Part shown: one piece after another, positions 1 through 10,300 of the stretch
Numbering within the stretch: the stretch's first letter is position 1
Layout: every line of letters starts with the position of its first letter
Assembly: GCF_048771995.1 (NCBI RefSeq)
Contig: NC_133028.1
Coordinates: 2,066,501 to 2,130,500 of the forward strand
From: Taeniopygia guttata
Taxonomy: Eukaryota; Chordata; Aves; Passeriformes; Estrildidae
Direction of reading: 5' to 3'
Length of the DNA stretch: 64,000 bases
Made by a program: the position numbers and the translations under genes
Notes under the pieces: generated by a model
Told to the model about the DNA's origin: nothing
Database searches by the model: none
The model's input: the letters and a program-made list of their open reading frames with translations, nothing else

Positions 1-11
1 TGTCCCATCCC

Positions 12-450
12 ATGTCCCATCTTCCTGTCCCATATCCCATCCCACATCCTGTCCCATCTTCCCGTCCCATGTCCCATCCCATATCCCATCCCATGTCCCA
101 TCCCCTATCCTGTCCCATATCCCATCCTATATCCCATGCCATATCCTGTCCCATATCCCGTCCCGTGTTCCATCCCATGTCCCATCCCATATCCCATCTG
201 ATGTCCCACCCCATATCCCATATCCCATCCCATATCCCATATCGCATCTTCTATCCCATCCCATATCCCATATCCCATCCTCTATCCCATCCCATATCCC
301 ATTTGATGTCCCATCCCATATCCCATACCTCATATCCCATATCCCATATCCCATATCCCATATCCCATATCCCATATCCCATACCCCATATCCCATCCCC
401 CATATCCCACCCCATATCCCATCCCCCATATCCCATATCCCCTATCCCTC
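12..450. repeat. CCCAT-type minisatellite
   Basis: Tandem array built on the pentamer CCCAT, with longer units alternating CCCAT and ATATC. It is open in several frames on both strands only because the unit has no stop codon. It continues off the left edge of the window. Confidence 0.95.
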
Positions 451-1116
451 CCCATGCCCCACCCGTGCCCGTGGCAGACCCACGGGCACCGGAGCCCCCT
501 CCCCGCGTTCCCCTGCACCAGTGCCACCGGGGGCTGCCGGTGCTCGGTGGCCGTGCCGCCGGTGCCGCTCGCCCGGTGGCGGGGGCGGCTCGGTGCCACG
601 AGCGCTCCCGTTACCGGCGCGGCCGCTCCGAGCACTCCCAGGGTTCCTCCCGGTGCTGCGGGGCCGGTGGGGTCCCGGGGGCGGCACTTTCCCAGGCTCT
701 GCCATGACCCCGCTGCCCGCAGGAAGGTGCCCCCCTCGCCAGGCCGGCGGGCATCCCGGTGCCAGTGCCGGTGCCCACATCCTCAGGAAACGGGCAGGAA
801 ACACGGGGGTGAGGGGGGCACAGGGTGGGGTGGGCACGGGAGGGCTCAGCGTGGGCACGGGAGGGCTCAGCGTGGGCACGTCAGAGCCCCCCGGTGTCAT
901 TTAGAGCCGCTCCGGCGGTGACAGGAATTAAATCGGATTTTCTCATCAGCCTCATCCCGGCGCTTCGGGACAGGGAACGTGTCTGATCTCGGGATGGGTG
1001 GGGCGGCTCGTTCCTGTCGCGACAGCTCATTCCCGTCGCGACAGCAGCGTGCCCGTGCCGCAGGACACGGAGGGGATGGGGTGGGCACCGCAGGGATGGA
1101 TGGTGCCCATGCCATG
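450..1116. other. Gene-free GC-rich spacer
   Basis: GC-rich DNA between two CCCAT arrays. I see no conserved protein in six frames and no splice-flanked exon. A short tandem duplication of a GGGCACGGGAGGGCTCAGCGT-like unit lies at about 830-880. Confidence 0.5.
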
Positions 1117-1520
1117 CTATGCCATCCCATTAATCCCATGCCATCCCATGCCATGCCATCCCATCCCATGCCATCCCATGCCATCCCATTAATCCCATCC
1201 CATGCCATCCCATGCCATCAATCCCATCCCATCCCATCAATCCCATCCCATCCCATCAATCCCATCCCATGCCATCCCATGCCATCAATCCCATCCCATG
1301 CCATCCCATGCCATCCCATCCCATCCCATGCCATCCCATGCCATCCCATCCCATGCCATCCCATGCCATCCCATGCCATCCCATGCCATCCCATGCCATC
1401 CCATGCCATCCCATCCCATCCCATCCCATCCCATCCCATCCCATGCCATCCCATGCCATCCCATTAATCCCATCCCATCCCATCAATCCCATCCCATCCC
1501 ATCCCATCAATCCCATCCCT
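1117..1520. repeat. CCATCCCATG minisatellite
   Basis: About 400 bp of CCCAT and CCATG pentamers with interspersed CCCATTAAT and CCCATCAAT variants. Same base unit as the array at the left edge, about 670 bp away. The two arrays probably share an origin. Confidence 0.95.
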
Positions 1521-3400
1521 GGGGGTGCCGTGGGGTGGTGGGAGGTCAGGATGTGGGGCAATACTGGTGCCCACCCACCCCATCCCCGTGCCCACCCAGT
1601 CCATCCTGGTGCCCACCCAGCCCATCCCCGTGCCCACCACGTTCAGGAGGCCGGGCACCCTTCACCTCTCACCCCAAAACCGAGCCCTGGGACCCTCCAG
1701 GCTGGGGGTGCCACCATCCTCAGTGGGTCCCACATAGCCAAGGAGCTCTTAAGGGTCCTGTCCCCTCTGGTCGCTGGGGACCCCCCGACAGCCCCCCAGG
1801 TTAAAGACAGGGGGACGGGGGCTCAGGTTTCCCTCTCTGCCCGCCTGGAGCCGGGGGACATTAACCCCCTCGGAGCATGACGGGCCGGGGGGACATCAAA
1901 GCGCCTCCAGCCTGACCGCGCCTCGGGGGTACGGGAACATCCCCCCAGTACCTGCCCCTGCCCCCCTGGATCCCCCAAACCTCATCTCCCCCCTCTCCGG
2001 GGCAGCCCCCGTGGGCGCTGGGGCCAGGCCGTGGGCGGGGGGCTCATTTACCAACGTCAGCCCCGCAGTTGGTTTGAATTAGGCTCCTCCGGGGCTGGCG
2101 CTGATAAGGGAGGGGGTGCAGGGCTTGGGGGGGGCGTGGGGGGCTCCGGGGGGCTTCCTGCTCTGTCTGTAACTGGCTGCCAGAGCCGCTGCTGACAGAC
2201 ACAGGGACAGCCCCCTCCATCCATCCATCCATCTGTTCCTCCGTCCATCCGTCCACCCACACGCAGTCCCCGTTTGGACCCCCGTCCTGCACCCCCAGCC
2301 CTCTTTGGGGTCCCCATCCTGCCCCTCCACTCCTCCGGCCCCGTTTGTCACTCCCACACTGCACCCACAGCCCTCTGGTGCCAGTCGGGATCTCTGTCCC
2401 ACCCCTCCAGCCCTGCATCCTGATTTAGGATACCCCACCCATCCTTCTGATCCCATTTGGGACCCCAGTCTTACCCCCCAATCCCTGTGGCCTTGTTTAG
2501 AACACCCATCCTGCTCCCCCACACCTCCAGCCCTGTCTGGGACATGCCCCAAACCCTCTGGCCCTGTTTGAGCCCTCCAGCCCTACTGAGCCCCCCATTT
2601 GCTCCTCCAATCCTATTTAGGACCCCCATTCCACAACCCCGCTCCAGCCTCATTTGGAACCCCAATTCTGCCCGCCCACCCATCCAGCCCCAATTGGGAC
2701 CCCCATACCCGAATGGCCTCGCAGCCCCCGGGTTTCCCTTCGTCCCTGCCCGGTGAGCGATGACCGACAGCTGAGCCGGGCCGGGCCGTAACCGGATCCC
2801 CCGGCGGCGGCGGCGCGGGGCACCGGGGATGAAGGATGGGTCACGGTGCACCCGGTGCCGCACCCATCCCGGTGGGTCCCGGACCGTGCCCACCACAGCT
2901 CGGCCCCCGACAGCCGCCCGGTACAGCCCGGTACCGGCACCGCGGGGCTTCGAGCCCCGTGCCGCAGCCAGGGCCCCTCCGGAGCCGCGTTCCCGGGATC
3001 ACCGGGATCATCACCGGGATCATCACCGGGATCCGGCACCTGTTCCTCCCGCAGCCGTGGGTCCCAGCCGCACCCCAGGGACACCCGCGCCCCCGGGACC
3101 CCCCGCCCGCAGCTGTGCCCGCGAGGATCCAGATGGCGGAATATTGTCCCGGGCTAATTAGGGCCGCGCGGGGCGGGGGCGCTGCGAGCAATCAAAGGGC
3201 CGATGAGTTCATTAAGGCTCATTATGTAGGGCGGGACACGCGGCGGGAGCCGTGACGGGATCGATGCGGGGAGTGGGGACCGGGGGGGCTGCACAGCCCC
3301 CCAGCGCACCCCCGGCACCCCACGACTCAGCCCCCATGGGTGCAGCCCATCCGGGGGTCACTGAGTCCCCACAGCAGCTCCCCTCAGACAAAGCAGGGGC
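1521..3400. other. Intergenic region 3' of PCGF1 with candidate regulatory islands
   Basis: No coding exon is recognisable. In mammals LBX2 lies on this side of PCGF1, but no homeobox is seen here. Two less GC-rich, non-repetitive islands stand out: about 2045-2110, and about 3130-3245, the latter with AATTAG, ATCAAAG and ATTA motifs. A (CCAT)n run sits near 2215. Confidence 0.45.
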
Positions 3401-3422
3401 TCGGTTGTGGCTTTTCCACAGT

Positions 3423-3428
3423 TTTATT
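3423..3428 (-). terminator. PCGF1: PCGF1 polyadenylation signal
   Basis: AATAAA on the minus strand, about 90 nt beyond the PCGF1 stop codon, so the 3' UTR is very short. Confidence 0.75.
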
Positions 3429-3518
3429 CCAAAAATAAATTCGAAGAAGGGTATAAGTTATGGGGGTGGGGGGGCGGGAGCAGGGCTGCACTGGGGGGGC
3501 AGTGCCCACCCCCCACCC

Positions 3519-6500
3519 CTACCTCCTCTTGTCCTTGATGCTGTAGTGCAGCAGGAGGGGTGCAGGCTGTGGGGCAAAGAGGGGGGGTCAGAGCTGGGGG
3601 GTTCCAGCCAAGGACTCCCCTTGGGACAGAGACCCCAGATCCCAGCCCAGGGAGTGCCCCCGGGGTAGGGACTCCAAGCCTCAGACCCCCCCAATCCCAG
3701 CCCATGACCCCAAACCGCAGCCCAGGACTCCCTCCTAGGGCAGGGATCCCAAACTTCAATCCAGGGACACCCCATTCTCAGTCCAAGACCCAAAACCCCA
3801 GCCCAAGATCCCCTTGGGGCAGAAACCCCAAACCCCAGCCCAGAAGTCCCCTGGTACAGGGACCCCAATCCCAGCCCAGGGACTCCACCACAAACTTGGC
3901 CAACCCCTTTGGGGACCCCCCAGATCACCACTGCAGCCACTGACATTAAAGATCCTCAATCCCTCAACGCCATAACACCCCGAACCACCCCCAGAGGGTC
4001 ACCCTACCCCTCCCCCGGCAGGGTGAACCCCAAAACCAGCGGCTGCCATCCCTTAGGATGGATGCTCACCTTGCCAAACCAGCGCGAGAGCCAAAGCTGC
4101 TTCATTGTCATGTGGTCGGGGAGGGGCTCGTTGTCAAACAGGATCTGCACCTGCACGGGGAGGCTGCATCAGGGGGGCAAGGACACCCCTGGGGGCTGGG
4201 ACCCCCCCCATGGACCCCCACTCACATGCTGCAGGGACAGCCCCAGCCGGTGGCACAGGACCCTCCGCAGGTGCCGGATCTGTGCCCGCACCGAGCACCT
4301 CACGTATTTCTGCTGTGAGGGGCACACAGAGGGTTGGGGGGCTGTGGGGGTCTCCAGGGACCCCACACACCCCTGCCAGGGCTCTGCAGGGACCCCCACT
4401 CACCTGCAGCATGGCCTTGCTCTTGTCCTTGCTGGAGCTATGGTGGGAAGAGAAAGGGACACGTGTCCAGGGTCTCACGGTCGGGGGTCATGCCCGGTGT
4501 CCCCTGTGTCCCCTCCCCACCCCACAGAGGGGCTGCAGTCCCCGACTCACCTCAGTTTCTCCAGGCAGAGCGAGACGTGCTCGTCGTAGCGGAAATAGTG
4601 CGCGCGCGAGTGGTCAAAGGTGCTGTAGGGGAGCCCCATGGGGTCACCCCCCACCGTGTCTGGGGACACAGGTGGCACCGTCAGCCCCCTGTGCCCCCCA
4701 CACCCCCCCAGCACCGCCCTCCCGTGCCCCCCTGTCCCACCGCCACCGCTGGGCTGCGTCACCCGGTCGAGGCCACGGGACTGGTAGAACTCCCGGATCC
4801 GCTTCTCCTCACCTGCAAGGGACGGGTGGCTCAGGGACACCCTGGGGCCATCTGCTCCTGAGGGTGGTCCCTGGCTGTACCTCGTGTCCCCTGTACTGTG
4901 CTGCATGCCGTGTCCCCTGGGCCCCCCATGTCCCCTGTACTGTGCTGCATGCCACGTCCCCTGAGCCCCCCATGTCCCCTGAGCCCCCCGTGTCCCCCAT
5001 GTGCCCCGTACTGTGCTGCTTGCCATGTCCCCTGAGCCCCCCATGTCCCCTGTACTGTGCTGCATGCCATGTCCCCTAAGCCCCCCACGTCCCCCATGTC
5101 CCCTGAGCCCTTCATGTCCCCTGTACTGTGCTGCATGCCATGTCCCCTGAGCCCCCCCATGCCATGTCCCCTGAGCCCCCCCATGCCATGTCCCCTGAGC
5201 CCCCCATGTCCCCTGTACTGTGCTGCATGCCATGTCCCCTAAGCCCCCCACGTCCCCCATGTCCCCTGAGCCCTTCATGTCCCCTGTACTGTGCTGCATG
5301 CCATGTCCCCTAAGCTTCCCATGTCCCCCCAAGTCCCCTGAGCCCCCCATGTGCCCCATACTGTGCTGCATGCCATGTCCCCTGAAACCCCCATGTCCCC
5401 TAAGCCCCCCATGTCCCCCCAAGCCCCCCTTGTCCCCCATGTCCCCTGTACTGTGCTGCATGCCATGTCTCCTGAGCCCCCCATGTCCCCTGAGCCCCCC
5501 ATGTCCCCCATGTCCCCCCAAGTCCCCTGAGCCCCCCATGTGCCCCATACTGTGCTGCATGCCATGTCCCCTGAGGACCCGATGTCCCCCATGTCTCCTG
5601 AGCCCCCCATGTCCCCTGAGCCCCCCATGTCCCCCATGACCCCTGAGAATCCCATGTCCCCTGTACCGTGCTGCATGCCCTGTCCCCTAAGCCTCCCATG
5701 TCCCCCCAAGTCCCCTGAGCCCCCCATGTGCCCCATACTGTGCTGCTTGCCATGTCCCCTGAGCCCCCCATGTCCCCTGAGCCCCCCACATCCCCCGAGC
5801 CCCCCATGTCCCCCGTACTGTGCTTCATGCCATGCCCCCTGAGCCCCCCATATCCCCTGAGCCCCCCATGTCCCCCCAAGTCGCCTGAGCCCCCATGTCC
5901 CCTGTACTGTGCTGCATGCCATGTCCCCTGAGCACGCCATGTCCCCCATGTCCCCTGAGCCCCCCACATCCCCCCAAGTCCCCTGGGCCCCCCATGTCCC
6001 CTGTACTGTGCTGCATGCCATGTCCCCTGAGCCCCCCATGTCCCCTGAGCCCCCCATGTCCCCCATGTCCCCCGTACTGTGCTGCAGGCCGGGCACCAGC
6101 TTGTAGACGATGTCCTGCATGACCCTGTCCAGTTTGAGGTTGAGCAGCGGCTGCGTCTCGTGGATCTTGGTGTTGCACATGGGGCAGTACTTGCTGGTCT
6201 GCAGGTACTTCACGATGCAGCTCTTGCAGACTGGGGACAAGGACAGGTGTGAGGGGACATGGACAGGTGTAGGAGGGGTGGCACCACACCCCCGTGGGAC
6301 TCACAGCCCCCCACCCAGGTGGGGAAGCTCACAGGTGTGCAGGCACTCGGTGATGGTGGTGGCGTCGATGAAATACCCGGCGCACAGGAAACACACGATG
6401 TGCTCGTTCAGCTCCTTCATCTTCACCTTCACCTCCTCCTGCGGGGACACCTCACTGTCACATGGAGCATCCCAGACCACCCCCACCTGTCACCTGGAAC

Positions 6501-7311
6501 CCCTTAGCCCAAGGATCCTCTCCTGCCATTCCCTTAACATGCTAAAAAAATCGGATTTTGGGGAGTTGCGCCTCATGTTTTGCTTTAATATGCCAGAAAA
6601 CGGATTCTGACGGGCTGGCCACCCCCGTCCTGTTAAGATATGTAAGAAAATGGGACTTTGTAGGGATTCCCCACGTCTTCCTTTATTATACCAGAAAATG
6701 GGATTTTGAGAGGCTGGCCTCACTGTCTTATTTTAATGGGAAAATGACAGAAAATGGGATTCTGGGGAGCCACGCCTCCTGTTTTCTCTTATTATTTCAG
6801 AAAACAGGATTTAGGGAGGCTGTGCCTCCTGCCTTCCATTATTACGGCAGAACACGGGATTTTGGGATGCTGCACCCCCTGTACGGCCTTAACATACCAG
6901 CAAACAGGACTGAGCACTCTGTATTCCATTATTACGCTAGAAAACTAGATTTGAAGGGGGCTGGATGCCCTGTTTTGCCTTATTATACAAAAAAATGGGA
7001 TTTTTGGGGGTCCGGGGACACCCCCCAACCCAGTGCCTGCCCCGAGCCTTGGCCACGCCCCCTTCCCTTGGCCCCGCCCCCGCACCGCCCCTCGGTCTCA
7101 CAGCGCCCCCCAGCGGCGCCACCGCGCCACCTCCCGTCCCCTCCCGCGCTGGCCCCCGGTGTCGCCGCCACCGCCTCCTCCCGCTGCCTCCCGCCCTCCC
7201 GGTAGGGCCGCTCGCCTCGTTCCGCAGCGGGTCCATCTTGTAGACGGCCTGGAGCTGGTTCCGCAGCCGCATGGCGATGGCCATCGGGCCCCCCTGAGGA
7301 GGCGACGCCAT
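3519..7311 (-). CDS. PCGF1: PCGF1, Polycomb group RING finger protein 1
   Basis: RING subunit of the variant PRC1.1 complex. With RING1/RNF2 it ubiquitylates histone H2A, and it works with BCOR and KDM2B at CpG islands in the nucleus. Nine coding exons: 7216-7311, 6333-6438, 6078-6230, 4747-4812, 4551-4659, 4404-4437, 4226-4312, 4070-4150 and 3519-3566. They sum to 780 nt, giving 259 aa, the same length as human PCGF1. Residues about 48-86 form a C3HC4 RING ending in KYCPMC. The C-terminal RAWUL domain includes [11 protein letters not shown] and WLSRWFGK, and the protein ends in KDKRR. The start has a strong context in the CpG-island exon. Intron 1 has a GC donor (GAG|GCGAGC). Intron 3 is almost wholly a tandem array. 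Transcribed divergently from TLX2, as in mammals. Confidence 0.97.
4850..6070. repeat. Complex minisatellite filling PCGF1 intron 3
   Basis: About 1.2 kb of composite units of roughly 40-100 bp. They combine CCCCTGAGCCCCCCATGT blocks with a block reading CTGTACTGTGCTGCATGCC. The second block nearly matches the exon 3 end plus splice donor at 6071-6090. I count about fifteen copies besides the true donor. Confidence 0.93.
6535..7010. repeat. Diverged tandem repeat in PCGF1 intron 1
   Basis: Roughly nine diverged copies of a unit of about 50-55 bp with the core AGAAAATGGGATTTTGGG, followed by a GC-rich part and a TTATTA tract. The copies differ more than in the other arrays, so this one looks older. 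Confidence 0.8.
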
Positions 7312-7710
7312 CTTAGAGCCGCCTCCGCCTGTGGCCTCGCGCACTTCCGTGTTCGGGGCGGGGCCGCAGCGAGCGGCGGGACTACAACTCCTAGCGTGCC
7401 CCGCGTGTCTCGAGCCGCGGCGGGCAGCGCAAGCTCGGCCCTATGCTGATCCTTCCCCGCAACCCACGGGGAGAGGCGCGGGATCCCGAGAGCCCCCGCC
7501 CTCGTCCGTGAGGGGGAACCGCCGGGAGCCGCCGCCACCGGACCCGCCGTGTTTAGGGGAGGGTGTTCACGGCGCTGGCCAATAGCGAGAGGGCGCGCTC
7601 TTGACGGACAGCAGCGGCAGCCAATCAGAGAGCGCTCTGCGTGCGCGGTGCTGAGGGAGACCGCCAGAGGGCGGCAGAGCAACGCGGGGGAACGGGAGGG
7701 GCGGGGGGGG
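7030..7710. promoter_or_regulatory. CpG-island promoter of PCGF1
   Basis: Very GC- and CpG-rich DNA covering PCGF1 exon 1 and about 400 bp upstream. It contains ATTGGC/CCAAT-like motifs near 7578 and 7620 and no TATA box. This is typical of a housekeeping promoter. The boundary is judged by eye. Confidence 0.6.
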
Positions 7711-7714
7711 CGGG

Positions 7715-8795
7715 AGTCTGAGGGGGTTTGAGGGGGTTTGAGGAGTTCTGAGGAGTTCTGAGGAGTTCTGAGGGGGTCTGAGGGGATCTGAGGGGGTTTG
7801 AGGGGGTTTGAGGGGGTTTGAGGGGGTCTGAGGGGGTCTGAGGGGGTTTGAGGGGGTTTGAGGGGGTTTGAGGGGGTCTGAGGGGATATGAGGGAGTTTG
7901 AGGAGTTCTGAGGGGGTCTGAGGGAGTTTGAGGAGTTCTGAGGGGGTTTGAGGGGGTCTGAGGGGGTCTGAGGGAGTTTGAGGAGTTCTGAGGGGGTTTG
8001 AGGGGGTCTGAGGGGGTCTGAGGGGGTTTGAGGAGTTCTGAGGGGGTTTGAGGGGGTTTGAGGAGTTCTGAGGGGGTCTGAGGGGGTTTGAGGGGGTCTG
8101 AGGGGGTCTGAGGAGTTCTGAGAGGGTTTGAGGAGTTCTGAGGGGGTTTGAGGGGGTTTAAGGAGTTCTGAGGGGGTTTGAGGGGGTCTGAGGGTGTCTG
8201 AGGGGGTTTGAGGAGTTCTGAGGGGGTTTGAGGGGGTCTGAGGGGATCTGAGGAGTTCTGAGGGGGTTTGAGGAATTCTGAGGGGGTTTGAGGGGGTCTA
8301 AGGAGGTTTGAGGGGGTCTGAGGGGGTTTGATGAGTTCTGAGGGGGTTTGAGGGGGTTTGAGGAGTTCTGAGGGGGTTTGAAGAGTTCTGAGGGGGTTTG
8401 AGGGGGTCTGAGGGTGTCTGAGGGGGTTTGAGGAGTTCTGAGGGGGTTTGAGGGGGTCTGAGGGGATCTGAGGAGTTCTGAGGGGGTTTGAGGAATTCTG
8501 AGGGGGTTTGAGGGGGTCTAAGGAGGTTTGAGGGGGTCTGAGGGGGTTTGATGAGTTCTGAGGGGGTTTGAGGGGGTTTGAGGAGTTCTGAGGGGGTTTG
8601 AAGAGTTCTGAGAGGGTTTGAGGGGGTCTGAGGGGGTCTGAGGGGATCTGAGGGGGTTTGAGGAGTTCTGAGGGGGTTTGAGGGGGTCTGAAGGGGTTTG
8701 AGGGGGTTTGAGGGGGTCTGAGGGGGTTTGAGGAGTTCTGAGGGGGTCTGAAGGGGTTTGAGGGGGTCTGAGGGGGTTTGAGGGGGTCTGGAAGC
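7715..8795. repeat. 10-bp G-rich minisatellite upstream of PCGF1
   Basis: About 108 copies of a decamer, mostly AGGGGGTTTG with variants AGGGGGTCTG and AGGAGTTCTG. The variant order shows a longer period: units from about 8161 to 8390 recur 220 bp later, from about 8381 to 8610, almost unchanged. The plus strand has repeated G5 runs and could form G-quadruplexes. It begins directly beyond the PCGF1 promoter. Confidence 0.95.
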
Positions 8796-10080
8796 TGCGA
8801 GGGGACACGAGGGTCGGGCTAGTGGGGCGCTGGCAGGGTTGGGGTGTGTGCCCCGGCACTTTGGGGTGCTCGCAGGTTGGGGTGTTGGGGTTCAGGCAGG
8901 TTGGGGTGCTGGGGTGTCGCTGGGGTACCAGCGTGCTGACGGTTTAGGGTGTCGCGCTGCTGACATTTGGGGTGCCGGGGTGCTGCCAGTTTGGGGTGCC
9001 GAGGTGCTGCCACTTTGGGGTGCCAGCGGAGCCGCCCGCGGCCCCACCCGGAGCCACGCTAATGAAGGTTTGGCTCAGGGGAAGCAGCGGCCGCGCTAAT
9101 GCGGAGCCGAACCGAGATCCCCACGACCCCTCAGAGCCCCCCACGGGCAGAGGAGCACGGCGGGACCCCCGAGCAGGGGCTGGCACCCAGCATGGAGCTC
9201 CTGGCACACAGCCGCGCTGCCACGACCGGGAACTGTGAGGTTTTGGGGCTCCTGGATGCGTCCCGGTCCTGGTCGTGATCCCGGTGCCGGTCCCGGTTCG
9301 GGTTACGGGTCACAGACCGCTCAGCTCCCTCAGTGTGCCCAGTCCAGTCGCGCTGTCCCCCCTGCCCGACCGGAGTGGTCACCCCGGTGCCAGCCCCTCG
9401 TCCCGGGAGGCGCACGGTGTGTGGCCGAGCCCCGGCACCGCACCGGGAGCAACACGAGCCCCTCCCGGTACCGGAGCACCGGCGGGCAGAGGTTCCGGAC
9501 CAGCCCCGGCCCGGGAGGTGAGAGCACGGCGGGGGCCGGTGACCCCCGGCTGGGGAGGGTCCGGTCCCATCTGTACCTGCCAGGAGCCATCCGGGGAGGG
9601 GCGGGGGTCACAGCGGGGCCAGCGCGGCCCCGCGGCCGTGAGGAGAACCGGCACCGGCACCCGGTAACGGCACCGGCACCCGGTAACGGCACCGGCACCG
9701 GCACCGCCAGTCCCGGCCGGGCGAGGAGCGGGCTCTGTGGGTGCCTCTAGCTTGGGGACCGAGGGCGGAGAGCCCGTCCCCGGTACTCCCGGAGCCTCCC
9801 CCGCCAGGCGGGCACGGGCGAGGCCGCGGATCCATCTCGCCGTTAATAATTGATGGCGGGAGCCGGCGGGGCTGCGCGGGGCTCCGAGGGCGAAGCTTTT
9901 AAGCCCAACCCTGCTCAGATATTCAGCTCCATTTCCGCGGCAGGGCCGGGGCGGCTCCTTCTGGGAAGAGCTGCCGGGCGTTTTCCCGGCCGGAGCCTCG
10001 CTGGGGCTGAGCCGGACACGCTCCTGACCCAATTTGGGATTCCCCCAAGGAAGGCAGAGGGTCCCCAAGTTGAGCAGGGC

Positions 10081-10300
10081 TCCCTGTTAGATCCGTCAGG
10101 GTGGATAGGGGTCCCTATTAATCCCTCTGAGGTGGGCAGGGGTCCCTATAGGGTCCCTGTTAGACCCAGCAGGGTGGATAGGGGTCCCTATTAATCCCTC
10201 TGAGGTGGGCAGGGGTCCCTATAGGGTCCCTGTTAGATCCGGCAGGGTGGATAGGGGTCCCTATTAATCCCTCTGAGGTGGGCAGGGGTCCCTATAGGGC
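10081..10300. repeat. 73-bp tandem repeat, three copies
   Basis: The units begin TCCCTGTTAG at 10081, 10154 and 10227, an exact 73-bp period, and are nearly identical. They lie upstream of TLX2. Confidence 0.9.
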
